A stretch of 64,000 nt of DNA. It comes from Thalassomonas haliotis. GTDB taxonomy: Bacteria > Pseudomonadota > Gammaproteobacteria > Enterobacterales > Alteromonadaceae. How positions within the stretch are numbered: the stretch's first letter is position 1; every line of letters begins with the position of its first letter. The stretch is from NCBI RefSeq assembly GCF_028657945.1, contig NZ_CP059693.1, positions 3,348,001 through 3,412,000 on the forward strand, written 5' to 3'. The position numbers and the translations under genes were made by a program. Under the pieces are notes generated by a model that was not told the origin of the DNA, did no database searches, and was given only the letters and a program-made list of their open reading frames with translations. Shown here piece by piece: positions 14,095-22,950 of the stretch.

Positions 14095-15243
14095 ATGATG
14101 CAAATCAACTGGCAGGATCTAACCCCTGAGCAATTTTTAAAAGAATACTGGCAAAAAAAACCCTTATTGATCAAAAATGCCTTTAGCGACTTTAGCGATC
14201 CCGTCGCCGCCGACGAACTGGCAGGCTTTGCCATGGAAGAAGAAATTGAATCCCGCATCATCAGCCAGAAAGCCCGGAAAGCGTGGCAGGTAGCACACGG
14301 CCCTTTTACCGCCTTCGATCAATTCGGCGAGCAGGACTGGACCTTACTGGTACAGGCCGCCAATAACTGGTCGGCAAAAACCCATGATTTACTCACCCCG
14401 TTTCGCTTTATCCCCAACTGGCGTATTGATGATGTGATGGTCAGTTTTTCCACCCCGGGAGGCGGGGTTGGTCCTCATTTGGATCAATATGATGTGTTTA
14501 TTATCCAGGGACAAGGCAAAAGGCGCTGGCAGGTGGGATTACCGGACGAGGGTTTAGCCCAGTTATTACCCCACCCGGATCTGAAACAGGTATCGGATTT
14601 TACCCCGGTTATCGATGAAATTACCGAGCCGGGAGATCTGCTCTATATCCCACCGAATCATCCCCACAACGGTGTCGCTCTTGAAAACTCCCTGAACTAT
14701 TCTGTCGGTTTTCAGGCTCCCAATAACCAGGAATTATGGTCAGCTTTTGCCGACAAGTTATTAGATCTCGACACAGGCACCAAGAGACTGGACGATCCGG
14801 GCCGTCAAATCACTGAAAACCCAGAGCGCCTGGAAAGTAAAGATATTGAACAGATCAAAAGCTTTATGCAGGCCCAGCTTAATGATGAGTCCCTGTTTAA
14901 CAATTTCATCGCCAGCTTCCTGACCCAATGCCATCATGCCATGGAAATTCTGGTACCGGTAACGCCGATCACCACAGCACAACTTGAAGATATATTATCA
15001 GAAGAAGATATCCGCTTCACTCCGGTATCAGGTATTAAATCTCTTATAATATCATCACCTTACCCATGTCTATATATCAACGGCGAAGCCTGGCAACTCC
15101 AGGAAAAAACTTTGCCGTTAGCCACAAAACTGGCGCAAAGTTTGCCTTTGACAACGCAAGAAATAAAAAGTTTCACCAGCTGTTTGCTTAACGCCCAATT
15201 GTTAACTAGTGTTTTAAACAAGGGTTATTGGTTTATAGAATAA
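14095..15243 (+). CDS. roxA: 50S ribosomal protein L16 arginine 3-hydroxylase (JmjC/cupin)
   Basis: Fe(II)/2-oxoglutarate oxygenase (YcfD/RoxA) that hydroxylates an arginine of ribosomal protein L16. The 382-residue protein has the JmjC facial triad: His128-x-Asp130 in GVGPHLDQYDVF and His191 in PPNHPHNGVALEN, followed by NYSVGFQAPN. The C-terminal 150 residues form the family's dimerisation and winged-helix part. Two consecutive ATGs (14095, 14098) make the exact start ambiguous by one codon. The following GNAT gene starts 7 bases after the stop, so the two are likely co-transcribed. Confidence 0.93.
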   Translation: MMQINWQDLTPEQFLKEYWQKKPLLIKNAFSDFSDPVAADELAGFAMEEEIESRIISQKARKAWQVAHGPFTAFDQFGEQDWTLLVQAANNWSAKTHDLLTPFRFIPNWRIDDVMVSFSTPGGGVGPHLDQYDVFIIQGQGKRRWQVGLPDEGLAQLLPHPDLKQVSDFTPVIDEITEPGDLLYIPPNHPHNGVALENSLNYSVGFQAPNNQELWSAFADKLLDLDTGTKRLDDPGRQITENPERLESKDIEQIKSFMQAQLNDESLFNNFIASFLTQCHHAMEILVPVTPITTAQLEDILSEEDIRFTPVSGIKSLIISSPYPCLYINGEAWQLQEKTLPLATKLAQSLPLTTQEIKSFTSCLLNAQLLTSVLNKGYWFIE

Positions 15244-15249
15244 TGTCCG

Positions 15250-15711
15250 ATGTCGTATAGTTTTTGCCGTGTCCAATGGGAGCAGGCAGCCCCACTCTTG
15301 AAAAATGTCCGAGAAAAAGTCTTTGTTTGTGAATGGCGCATCCCGCGAAAGATCGAGTTTGATCGCAAGGATCCTTTGGCCTATCACATGTTGGTTTGTG
15401 ATGATGGGACGCAAGAGCCGATTGCCACAGGGAGGATCCTGCCTACGGGTGAGATCAGCCGTGTCGCGGTATTGATGCATTTTCGCAACAAAGATGTCGA
15501 CAAACTGGTGCTTGATGGCTTACTGAAAGTTGCCAAAGAGCTGGAGCTGAGGGAAGTCTTTATTCATAGCCCGCTGGATTCGGTCGATTATTTTCGCAGG
15601 CATCATTTTAATGTTGTGGGCTCGGTCTTTATGGAGGCCGGTATCCCCAGACAGAGAATGGCATGCCCGATTGAAGATGTCAGCAGTGCCCATTATTACC
15701 TGAGCCATTAG
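15250..15711 (+). CDS. GNAT family N-acetyltransferase
   Basis: Probable acetyl-CoA-dependent acyltransferase of 153 residues, cytoplasmic, substrate unknown. The fold is suggested by REKVFVCEWRIPRKIEFD at the N-terminus, IATGRILPTGEISRVAVL as strands 3-4 and PLDSVDYFRRHHFNVVGSVF as the C-terminal beta-alpha-beta. The usual acetyl-CoA pyrophosphate loop (Q/RxxGxG/A) after strand 4 is degenerate (MHFRNKDVDKLVLD), so activity is uncertain; similar ElaA/YjcF-like proteins (COG2153) are the nearest I recognise. It sits directly behind roxA. Confidence 0.75.
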   Translation: MSYSFCRVQWEQAAPLLKNVREKVFVCEWRIPRKIEFDRKDPLAYHMLVCDDGTQEPIATGRILPTGEISRVAVLMHFRNKDVDKLVLDGLLKVAKELELREVFIHSPLDSVDYFRRHHFNVVGSVFMEAGIPRQRMACPIEDVSSAHYYLSH

Positions 15712-15883
15712 CGTCTCAGCCGGCACTTATTTCCAGGGCGGCTGACATCCCGGCACGTACAGACAAGCCATTTTCAGGCAAAGCCCGAGAAACGCTTAAA
15801 GGCCCGTCAAAATGCCGGCACGGGTAATTTTCTCTGACAAGCCTGGTCCCTGAGTTTACAGGGCAAATGTTTACCTGAGCAGC

Positions 15884-16297
15884 TTAGCCCTGCTTTGCAC
15901 CCCAGATTTTTTCATCTTCATACAGACGGTATAAGCCTTCCGCCCTGCTGATCAGCAATTCGGCAAATTTATTTTGCTCAACTTCATCGGCTTTAGACAG
16001 ATTTTCCGCCTGCAACTGCCATTTCAGGGAGAAATGACGTAAGGCATCACGGGCATCGGGGGCAACATCAGCACTGGAATGATCTGTGGGCAAATCACCG
16101 CTGATCACCCAGGTTTTAGTGCCGTCAATTAATTTCAGTTTCCAAACCGCCAGTACCGGTACCAGATAGCGGCTTTCTTCCACGGCAACAGATTCGGTAA
16201 TTAAGCCTTTATCCGCCAGATATTTCGTCGCCACCTGGTATTGGTCACGCACCCACTGATTTTGTTGCTCTTCATTCATACTTGCTTGATTGGTCAT
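15884..16297 (-). CDS. conserved hypothetical protein (DUF4826-like)
   Basis: 137-residue soluble acidic protein without signal peptide or membrane segment. I associate the pattern WVRDQYQVATKYLADKGL, VAVWKLKLIDGTKTWVISGD and the C-terminal LYRLYEDEKIW with the uncharacterised DUF4826 family of marine gammaproteobacteria, from memory and not verified. It is a single gene on the minus strand, convergent with the roxA-GNAT pair and divergent from leucine dehydrogenase. No function is known to me. Confidence 0.75.
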   Translation of the reverse strand: MTNQASMNEEQQNQWVRDQYQVATKYLADKGLITESVAVEESRYLVPVLAVWKLKLIDGTKTWVISGDLPTDHSSADVAPDARDALRHFSLKWQLQAENLSKADEVEQNKFAELLISRAEGLYRLYEDEKIWGAKQG

Positions 16298-16509
16298 TTT
16301 TTACTTCTATTTATTTAACATCAATTTACTAAGATACACGTAAAGCCAGAACTTGTATTCATAACTTCACACTTTTCATGAAAGATATTTTAACAGTTTA
16401 GTAGCCTGGATATAAGTGAAATGCTATTGTGCGCAGCGAAATATTACAACTATAGTTCATTGATAAAAACAGCAATTGAACTAGCCCCATTATTCGCGGA
16501 GAAATAACA

Positions 16510-17553
16510 GTGGCAATTTTTGATTTAGTAGATTTCGATGACCACGAACAAGTGGTATTTTGCAGTGACAAAGCAACAGGTTTAAAAGCGATCATCGCCG
16601 TGCACAGCACCAAATTAGGTGCCGCTGTTGGCGGTTGTCGTATGTGGGACTACGCCAGCGACGAGGAAGCGGTCATCGACGTATTGCGCCTTTCCCGTGG
16701 CATGACTTATAAAAATGCCATGGCGGGTTTGGCCATGGGCGGCGGCAAGTCTGTCATTATCGGCGACGCTAAGCAAATTAAATCAGAAGCGCTGTTTAAA
16801 GCCTTCGGCAGTGCCCTCAACGGCCTGGGCGGCCGTTATGTCAGCGCAGAAGATGTCAATATCACCACAGACGATATCGCCATTGCCAATACGGTTACCC
16901 CCTATGTTACCGGTACCGAAGGCAAAAGTGGCAACCCTGCCCCCTTCACCGCCTTAGGCACTTTCCTTGGTATCAAGGCCGCCGTTAAACATAAGCTTAA
17001 AACCGATGACTTAACCGGCTTAAAAGTCGCTATCCAGGGCCTGGGCAGTGTCGGCTATTATTTATGCGAGCATTTACACCAGGCCGGCGCCAAACTGGTG
17101 GTAACCGATTTAAACCAGGCTGCACTGGACAAAGTGGCGACAGAATTTAACGCCGAAGTTGTCGGCTTAAATGATATTTACGATCAAGACGCAGACATAT
17201 ATGCCCCATGTGCCTTGGGCGCCACCATCAACGACAGCACCATAGACCGCATCAAGGCGGGCATTATTGCCGGTTGTGCCAATAACCAGCTGGCGGAGCC
17301 CCGCCATGACCAGGCCCTGGTAGACCGCGGTATCTTATATGCGCCGGATTATGTCATCAATGCCGGCGGTATTATCAATGTTTCTTTTGAAGAAGATTAT
17401 GATAAAGACAAAGCGACCCGTAAGGTTGAAGAAATTTACGATACCTTACTGAATATCTTTAACACCGCCGACGAGCAAAACAAACCCACCGGCCGGGTTG
17501 CAGACGAAATGGCGCGTAAAATCATAGCCGCCGGCGGTAAGCAATACCTTTAA
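16510..17553 (+). CDS. leucine dehydrogenase (Glu/Leu/Phe/Val dehydrogenase family)
   Basis: NAD-dependent oxidative deamination of branched-chain amino acids (reversible). The 347-residue length fits leucine dehydrogenase and is clearly shorter than glutamate dehydrogenase. The substrate lysine lies in GLAMGGGKSVIIGD, the second catalytic lysine/aspartate region in SRGMTYKNAMA and SAEDVNITTDD, and the Rossmann motif is GLGSVGYYLCEHL. Translation starts at a GTG preceded by GCGGAG. A near-perfect terminator follows, so this is a single-gene unit. Phenylalanine or valine specificity cannot be excluded. Confidence 0.92.
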   Translation: MAIFDLVDFDDHEQVVFCSDKATGLKAIIAVHSTKLGAAVGGCRMWDYASDEEAVIDVLRLSRGMTYKNAMAGLAMGGGKSVIIGDAKQIKSEALFKAFGSALNGLGGRYVSAEDVNITTDDIAIANTVTPYVTGTEGKSGNPAPFTALGTFLGIKAAVKHKLKTDDLTGLKVAIQGLGSVGYYLCEHLHQAGAKLVVTDLNQAALDKVATEFNAEVVGLNDIYDQDADIYAPCALGATINDSTIDRIKAGIIAGCANNQLAEPRHDQALVDRGILYAPDYVINAGGIINVSFEEDYDKDKATRKVEEIYDTLLNIFNTADEQNKPTGRVADEMARKIIAAGGKQYL

Positions 17554-17590
17554 GCCGCACCTCTTGTCGGTTTAATTACTGACCGCCTGA

Positions 17591-17632
17591 GGTTAAAAAT
17601 CCCCGTCAGCAACACTGACGGGGATTTTTAAC
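17591..17632. terminator. strong bidirectional intrinsic terminator
   Basis: GGTTAAAAATCCCCGTCAG and CTGACGGGGATTTTTAACC are perfect 19-bp arms around a 4-base loop, 37 bases after the leucine dehydrogenase stop, with A- and T-tracts on both sides. Confidence 0.93.
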
Positions 17633-17928
17633 CTGACCCCTAGTCAATTTTCACCTTACTGTCACGGCTATCCAGCGAAACAGTATCGATCCCCGCGATA
17701 TTCCGCCCGCTTTTTTATTGCTGCTTTTCCAGAATTTTTTTAGCCCTGGGAATAAAGCGACCAAAAATAAACACGGCTTAAATGCATCAGGGCAAAAGCA
17801 GATCAATTACCGATAACAACAAAGAAAACGTAAATAAAGCTGTTTTTTTGTCCGTTATTCTATTATTATCCCGCCCCTTTTTTAGATATCCGTATTATTT
17901 AACTCTTTGACAAGGAAAAAGTGATTTT
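17633..17928. other. intergenic region before phoD
   Basis: About 300 bases with no credible gene. On the minus strand a 20-codon frame reading AVFIFGRFIPRAKKILEKQQ ends in TAA near 17715; it could be the tail of a lost gene but is too short to claim. The phoD ribosome site (AAGGAAAAAG) is at the right end. Confidence 0.4.
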
Positions 17929-19650
17929 ATGTCAATCTCCCGCCGTACCTTTGTACAAGCTTTAGGTTTAACTTTATTAACTCCGTTTGCCGTGCGCACT
18001 TTAGCCAGCAATACCAGCCCTGTCTATGCCGACTTCTTGTTAGGCGCAAACCCCGAGGGTTTGACGATTGATGAGCAAGGACAAGTGTTCGACTTATCTG
18101 TCGCCTCCGGCGATCCCAGCGAAACCGGTGTGATCCTCTGGACCCATATCAATCCGGCCAGTTATGTCCAGGGACAATCCCTGTTTGTCCAGGTTGCCAG
18201 CGACGATGCCTTTAACCAGGTGGTCTTTTCCGCAGAAGTTCTGGCCGAGAATATCAGCGCCGAGCGCGATCACACCATTAACATGGATATCCAGGGCCAT
18301 TTAAGCGCCGGCAACCGTTATTACTACCGCTTTATATACGGCGATGTTATCAGCCGCACCGGGCGCTGCTTCACCTTAACCAACGGCGAACTTGATAATA
18401 TAAAAATGGCGGTGGTGACTTGTCAGGATTACACCACAGGCTTTTATAATGCCTACAACCATATCGCCAATGAAGATATTCAGTTTGTGATCCACTTAGG
18501 GGATTTCATCTACGAATACGCCAAATACGAAGGTTTCGAGTCGCAAGTCATTCACCCGATGAACTTGCCCAGCGGCGAAAGTGTTGCCATGGACCTGGCA
18601 GATTACCGCCATATCTACCGGGAATACCGTAAAGACCCCAACCTGCAGCGGGCAATGGAAAACCACACCTTTATCATCACCTGGGACGATCACGAAACCG
18701 CAGACAATGCCTACTGGGATTATGACCGCGATACCTTAGGTGTACCCCATCATCCCTATACCACAGATGATCGCTTCGGCAATAACCCGGAAAATTTACG
18801 CCAGCTGCGCCGCGACGCACAAAAAGCCTGGATTGAATATGTTCCGGCCCGGGTTCAGGTGAATGAAAATGCCAGCCATGCCTTTGAATATTTAAGCCTG
18901 TACCGCTCGTTCAGATTTGGCGACCTGCTCGATCTTTATATGACCGACAGCCGTACTTACCGTACCAAAGAACCTTGTAAGGACGGTAGCGCCTGGCAGA
19001 ATTTCTGGTGTACCGATTATGAAAAAAGTTCGCAAACCATGCTTGGTCATGAACAAAGAGACTGGCTGATCAACGGCTTAACCACTTCCACTGCCAAGTG
19101 GAAAGTCTGGGGTAACCAGACCTTGCTGGCACAGCTTGCCGGTACGGTAGCGGGTATTGAACTGGTTTATGCCAACTATGATGCCTGGGACGGTTATCAG
19201 TGGGAGCGTGAGAAAATCATGTCTGCCGTTAAAGACAATAATGTTTCCAACTTCGTCGTGCTCACCGGCGATCTGCACACCAGTATCACTTCCTATTTAA
19301 AAGTCGATTACGGTAATATCAACAACTGGGATTATTCCAACCTGGTCGGGGTTGAGCTGATGACACCGGCAATTTCTTCTCCCAACCTGCAGGATACCGT
19401 TAATCAAAACATCGATGTCGGCTCGGTCTTTAAAGCAATGTTAAATGGCGGTGTCCAGGTAAACAACCCGCATATTAAAGATTTCAACAGCGCTATCCAC
19501 GGTTATGCCCTGATTGAATTTAACAAAAACGAGTTATTCTGGACCGTCTATAACATAGACAAGAAAACCGATAATCCGGACACGACTAAAAAGGTTTATA
19601 AGAAGTTCCATTACGAACCGGTTGATATGTGGTTAACCGAGCAAAGCTAA
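17929..19650 (+). CDS. phoD: PhoD-like alkaline phosphatase/phosphodiesterase, Tat-exported
   Basis: Metal-dependent phosphatase/phosphodiesterase of the calcineurin-like PhoD family, 573 residues. The N-terminus SRRTFVQALGLTLLTPFAVR is a twin-arginine signal, so it is exported folded to the periplasm. After a fibronectin-like PhoD_N domain (about 50-150: FDLSVASGDPSETGVILWT) comes the metallophosphatase core with VTCQDYTTGFYNAYNHIA, FVIHLGDFIYEYA, ITWDDHETADNAYWD and VVLTGDLHTS, which hold the metal ligands. Expected to release phosphate from phosphodiesters when phosphate is scarce; I see no convincing Pho box in the upstream region. Single-gene unit. Confidence 0.93.
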   Translation: MSISRRTFVQALGLTLLTPFAVRTLASNTSPVYADFLLGANPEGLTIDEQGQVFDLSVASGDPSETGVILWTHINPASYVQGQSLFVQVASDDAFNQVVFSAEVLAENISAERDHTINMDIQGHLSAGNRYYYRFIYGDVISRTGRCFTLTNGELDNIKMAVVTCQDYTTGFYNAYNHIANEDIQFVIHLGDFIYEYAKYEGFESQVIHPMNLPSGESVAMDLADYRHIYREYRKDPNLQRAMENHTFIITWDDHETADNAYWDYDRDTLGVPHHPYTTDDRFGNNPENLRQLRRDAQKAWIEYVPARVQVNENASHAFEYLSLYRSFRFGDLLDLYMTDSRTYRTKEPCKDGSAWQNFWCTDYEKSSQTMLGHEQRDWLINGLTTSTAKWKVWGNQTLLAQLAGTVAGIELVYANYDAWDGYQWEREKIMSAVKDNNVSNFVVLTGDLHTSITSYLKVDYGNINNWDYSNLVGVELMTPAISSPNLQDTVNQNIDVGSVFKAMLNGGVQVNNPHIKDFNSAIHGYALIEFNKNELFWTVYNIDKKTDNPDTTKKVYKKFHYEPVDMWLTEQS

Positions 19651-19662
19651 CCCTTAGCGGCT

Positions 19663-19695
19663 TAATATCCGGGCGGAGTATACGTCCGGATATCA
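19663..19695. terminator. stem-loop after phoD, possible terminator
   Basis: ATATCCGG and CCGGATAT pair around a 13-base loop, about 15 bases past the phoD stop. No T-run follows on either strand, so termination is only a possibility. Confidence 0.35.
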
Positions 19696-19749
19696 ACACT
19701 GAAATCTTTGATCCCCCTTACCCGCAATTATCAAACAGCACCCGGGCTG

Positions 19750-19938
19750 TTAATTACGCTTAACCACTTCATCATTTCTTTTTTTGAATTCATCCACATA
19801 CATTTGCGCAATATCAACATTGCCAAAATGGTGGATTAACTTTTTGATGGCTTTATCTTTGGTATCCTGAAAATGGGTTTGTTCGGTATGTGCCATGGTT
19901 AACCAAACTTGAACGAGGGCCGGGGGGAGTTTATCCAT
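19750..19938 (-). CDS. small hypothetical protein (62 aa)
   Basis: The frame extends to 19989, but the ATG at 19938 with AAAAGGAT about ten bases upstream is the better start, giving MDKLPPALVQVWLTMAHTEQ and 62 residues. The protein is helical, charged (Lys/Asp-rich second half) and soluble; no known domain is recognised. It is convergent with phoD and is one of three very small genes in the next 1.2 kb. A real gene is supported by the ribosome site and by protein-like amino-acid composition only. Confidence 0.55.
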   Translation of the reverse strand: MDKLPPALVQVWLTMAHTEQTHFQDTKDKAIKKLIHHFGNVDIAQMYVDEFKKRNDEVVKRN

Positions 19939-20241
19939 GATCAAATATCCTTTTCGCGAGCTTAAAATAACTATAGCTGAGAAAGCCATGAGTACTAAAT
20001 ATTCGATGAAAACTATTGAAAATTAATTAAAACATTCCAGTTAACGGCAACTCGATGATCCGGCTGCCCACGACAAATCTCCCGGTAAACCGCTTGCTTC
20101 ATCCGCCTGTTTAAGCACAAACGAAACCCTTCTCTCAATTGAACATCTTTCAAACTTTACCCGGCACGCCCTGGCATCGACAGCTAAGCACAAATTCTCT
20201 CAACAGCTCACAGCAGCCACACCATTTTGCTGTCGGCTAAG

Positions 20242-20418
20242 CTAATAAAGAGCATCTTCATCATGATTAAATTCGGTAATTTCCCGCAGCAAGTTGTATT
20301 TGGAATTATTCCACTGGCTCAGCAGGAGATAAAACTCTTCCTTCTCAATAGATGCCGCGCTATGGGTAAGTAACTTTTCAGATAAGGTATTTAACCGGTC
20401 GAACTCTTCAATGTTCAT
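20242..20418 (-). CDS. small protein, 58 aa, paralogue of the gene at 20777-20953
   Basis: The ATG at 20418 is preceded by a strong GGGAG ribosome site; the upstream extension of the frame to 20541 has no support. The product starts MNIEEFDRLNTLSEKLL and continues ASIEKEEFYLLLSQWNNSK. It aligns without gaps over the first 40 residues to the next gene upstream on the same strand, and both are exactly 58 residues. All-helical and acidic, no signal peptide, no known domain recognised. The last 18 residues differ completely between the two copies. Confidence 0.7.
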   Translation of the reverse strand: MNIEEFDRLNTLSEKLLTHSAASIEKEEFYLLLSQWNNSKYNLLREITEFNHDEDALY

Positions 20419-20776
20419 TGAAACACTCCCTGTTGTCAATTGGCGATAAGTGATCACTATAGGATCTAAACAAAGGAAACATTTGACAGTGAAAACTAAT
20501 ACCACAAGGTGGTTACAATGCGATGCTATATTGAAAAACACTTAGTTAAAAGAAACAATATACGACAAGCTTAAACATTAATCCCCGGACCTTCTTACGC
20601 TGCCCTCTTGTTTGCTTATTTATCCTAGCCCAGCTTGCTCACTAATGCGAGAGATACTTTACCGATTCATTTTTCCCCCTTTACCCCCAGTGCGTAAAAT
20701 TATGATCAGACATAAATCAAACAGCCGGGATTTAACATCTTTTGCATGTATATGCCCGGGGTAAAACCCATACCGC

Positions 20777-20953
20777 TTAATTTAAAAAATCATCCTTACC
20801 CTTATCAATTAAATTACCCGCGATGTTAATGTCGTTAGACACATTCCACTGCTGAAGTAACTGATGAAATTCTTCCATTTCAACTGAGCTTGCTGTTTGA
20901 TGGAGGGCCTTTTCCGATAATAAATTCATCCGTTCGAATTCATCCTTGCTCAT
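20777..20953 (-). CDS. small protein, 58 aa, paralogue of the gene at 20242-20418
   Basis: Starts MSKDEFERMNLLSEKALHQ and continues SSVEMEEFHQLLQQWNVSND, ending DDFLN before TAA. Shared with its neighbour: x-EFxRxN-LLSEK, then A-x-S-x-E-x-EEFxxLLxQWN-S. The two genes are separated by about 360 bases, each with its own ribosome site (here GGTTTTG/CAAGG region is weaker). Conservation of reading frame, length and residues between the copies is the main evidence that these sub-60-residue frames are genes. Function unknown; the pattern is that of a compact helical hairpin. Confidence 0.68.
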   Translation of the reverse strand: MSKDEFERMNLLSEKALHQTASSVEMEEFHQLLQQWNVSNDINIAGNLIDKGKDDFLN

Positions 20954-21047
20954 AACAAAACCTTGCCAAAATTATCGTGGTAGTTACTTGCTTAATAATG
21001 GATGAATTACCGCCTGAGTTCAAGTATGGGTAAAAGGTCCAGTCCGT

Positions 21048-21090
21048 GCGGCAATTTATTGCCATGCGGTAATAAATTGCCGCATGGCAA
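21048..21090. repeat. two overlapping, mutually exclusive hairpins
   Basis: GCGGCAATTTATT (21048-21060) and AATAAATTGCCGC (21071-21083) form a perfect 13-bp hairpin with a 10-base loop. TTGCCATGCGG (21059-21069) and CCGCATGGCAA (21080-21090) form a second perfect 11-bp hairpin that uses part of the same bases, so only one can form at a time. They lie 20 bases past the stop of the minus-strand gene at 21110. No T-run follows. Confidence 0.7.
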
Positions 21091-21109
21091 ACCACTAGAT
21101 GGCAGTGCC

Positions 21110-21589
21110 TCAGACCTGCTCATCGGCTAGAATATCCATAATCGATGCCGTTTGTCCTTCTCCCGAGTCTAACCTTGAAACCTGCTGGTAAAGGTTGGCG
21201 CCGCCTTTAAAAGTCCCCTGGGCATTCATCAACGGATTCTCTTTCGGTGCTTTGCTGATCATGTCTTCTAAATTAACGCCGAACTCGCCGGCCATGTTTT
21301 TAATGGACTCAGGGGCCTGACCGGCAAAGGTCGCGGCATCGAAACTACCGCTTTCTTTGGCGGTTTTCACCGAATCAAGAAAGGTTTTCGCTTCGGTTCT
21401 TTCTTCTGCGCTTAAACCTGACATATAGTTGTGGATTTTGCCCTTATCGCTAACATCCAGGCTTTTCTCCTGTGTTTTTTCCTGCATGGTCGCCTGGAAC
21501 TTTTCAATCTGCTCCTGGGTCGCTTTTTGATAATCCATATAAGAATTCGTGCTGGTTACCAGTGACGGGCTTGTGCTGTTAATATTCAT
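21110..21589 (-). CDS. hypothetical protein (159 aa)
   Basis: No family recognised. The first 45 residues are Ser/Thr/Gln-rich and likely unstructured (MNINSTSPSLVTSTNSYMDY), followed by a helical, charged section with KIHNYMSGLSAEERTEAKTF and AGEFGVNLEDMISKAPKENP. No signal peptide, transmembrane segment or cysteine. The ATG has GGAGCTAACAC upstream, a good ribosome site. The N-terminal MNINS-type lead and lack of a signal resemble small cytoplasmic or type-III/flagellar-style secreted proteins, but that is only an impression. Followed by the double hairpin at 21048-21090. Confidence 0.7.
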   Translation of the reverse strand: MNINSTSPSLVTSTNSYMDYQKATQEQIEKFQATMQEKTQEKSLDVSDKGKIHNYMSGLSAEERTEAKTFLDSVKTAKESGSFDAATFAGQAPESIKNMAGEFGVNLEDMISKAPKENPLMNAQGTFKGGANLYQQVSRLDSGEGQTASIMDILADEQV

Positions 21590-21771
21590 GTGTTAGCTCC
21601 AAATCTGAGGTTTTATTTAATTACGGCTAACTATCAGCAATTTACGTGCACGTTCATGTAAACACAGGGTAAGGTTTTGTAATTTTGTGTAATCCGCTAA
21701 AAGCGGCGGCTGGCGCCGGAAAAAGGGATGTTTTTTCCTCCCGGCGCAGACCTGAAAACCGGCGGAGCGGC

Positions 21772-22416
21772 TTAAGATAAATTTTCGATATTTTTCTCGA
21801 AAGCGGCAATATATTTAGCAATATCCAAACCGTCCGCCAGCACATGACTGAGTTCAACCGATACCGGCATCATCAAAGACTCCCCGCCGGGTGCCCTGGT
21901 ATATTTTGCGGTTATTTTACCAAAGACGATTTTAGGGACATCATTAAAGCCGGCATTGGCGGCATGTTTATAGCTGGTAAACTCCAGCCAGGGGATCACC
22001 GAGTAAAAAATCTGCTCGGGCCGATTGTTGACATTGGCCAACGCCGGCTCTGACAGCGCCTGCTGCATTTTTTCCCTGCCCTTTTTCACAAAATCCTGCA
22101 GCACTTCGGTATGGGTAAAGTCACAAAAATTAAAAGTATCATCCGCTTTTAACACAGTGGCGGAGGGCTGGATACAATCGACTTGCCAGACATTTTTGTC
22201 GCTGTCTAAACGCCTTTTAAACGCATCAACGGCATTGGTGGCTTTGTTGGATAAATACAGCAAGGTCAGAAAAACCGAGAGCTGATTTTTCCTGGCATAA
22301 TTTACCGCATTTGAAACATCAACATTGACGCAAAGATTAAAACAGGGATCGGTAAAGTCTTTATAAAATTCATAATGGTTTCGCCTGTTCCAACCAGACA
22401 GATCTATTTTTTTCAT
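21772..22416 (-). CDS. chloramphenicol acetyltransferase-like protein (CatA fold)
   Basis: Type A CAT family acyltransferase, 214 residues, the family length, predicted trimeric and cytoplasmic. N-terminal KKIDLSGWNRRNHYEFYKDF matches the classic start of the family, and the catalytic histidine is kept as VELSHVLADGLDIAKYI (canonical HHxxxDG; here the first His is Ser, the catalytic second His remains). ValSer-x-Pro-Trp stretch SVIPWLEFTSYKH is also typical. Whether the substrate is chloramphenicol is open: chromosomal members of this family often act on other alcohols or amines. The unknown gene at 22471 lies just upstream on the same strand. Confidence 0.88.
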   Translation of the reverse strand: MKKIDLSGWNRRNHYEFYKDFTDPCFNLCVNVDVSNAVNYARKNQLSVFLTLLYLSNKATNAVDAFKRRLDSDKNVWQVDCIQPSATVLKADDTFNFCDFTHTEVLQDFVKKGREKMQQALSEPALANVNNRPEQIFYSVIPWLEFTSYKHAANAGFNDVPKIVFGKITAKYTRAPGGESLMMPVSVELSHVLADGLDIAKYIAAFEKNIENLS

Positions 22417-22470
22417 TTGTTATACCTTAATTTTTTACAAGCTGATAACCAGAGCGCTGATGATATGCCA

Positions 22471-22950
22471 TCAGGCAAATACCAGGGCATTTTCTTTTAT
22501 TTCCAACACCATCACATTCCCGTAAGCTAAACCGCTAAGTTCAGGCGCCACTAGTTCCAGGACGTTGCCCGGTTGAAAATGGTCAACTTTACTGCTGGCA
22601 AGCACCTGGTAGATATAAGCAGGATAGCGTTTTATCGATAAAGGCTGTTCCCGGATCAGCTCACAGCGGGCAAACCTGAAGTCTTCTGCAGCTAGGCCGG
22701 CGCACCATTTCACCTGTAGAAATTGATGATCCCAGCTGTTAAGGTTCACGTGATGACAGTTAAACGCCGCATTGATGGTGCCATTAAAACAAGCACTGAG
22801 ATCTAAACCTAACGCCGCAAAAAAAGGTTTTTGCAAGGCTATGGTTCCTTCGGGATAAGGAGAGTCAACCGCCCTGCCCGAAGCTACGCCATAACCCGGC
22901 ACCACAGTAAAAGGGTAAGAGCACAGTTTTGTTTTTGCCGGTTTAACCAT
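22471..22950 (-). CDS. hypothetical protein (159 aa), possible beta-barrel
   Basis: The ATG at 22950 has a very strong ribosome site (AAGGGGGAT, five bases away), preferred to the first Met of the frame at 22986. The product is beta-rich with the pattern GYGVASGRAVDSPYPEGTIALQ, then FFAALGLDLSACFNGTIN, and VDHFQPGNVLELVAPEL near the end. The combination of a G-x-A-S-G turn, a Pro-Tyr-Pro-x-Gly-Thr turn and F-x-G-T-I-N is faintly reminiscent of the riboflavin-kinase-like (DUF120) barrel, but I would not assign it. No signal peptide. Probably co-transcribed with the CAT-like gene 54 bases downstream. Confidence 0.72.
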   Translation of the reverse strand: MVKPAKTKLCSYPFTVVPGYGVASGRAVDSPYPEGTIALQKPFFAALGLDLSACFNGTINAAFNCHHVNLNSWDHQFLQVKWCAGLAAEDFRFARCELIREQPLSIKRYPAYIYQVLASSKVDHFQPGNVLELVAPELSGLAYGNVMVLEIKENALVFA

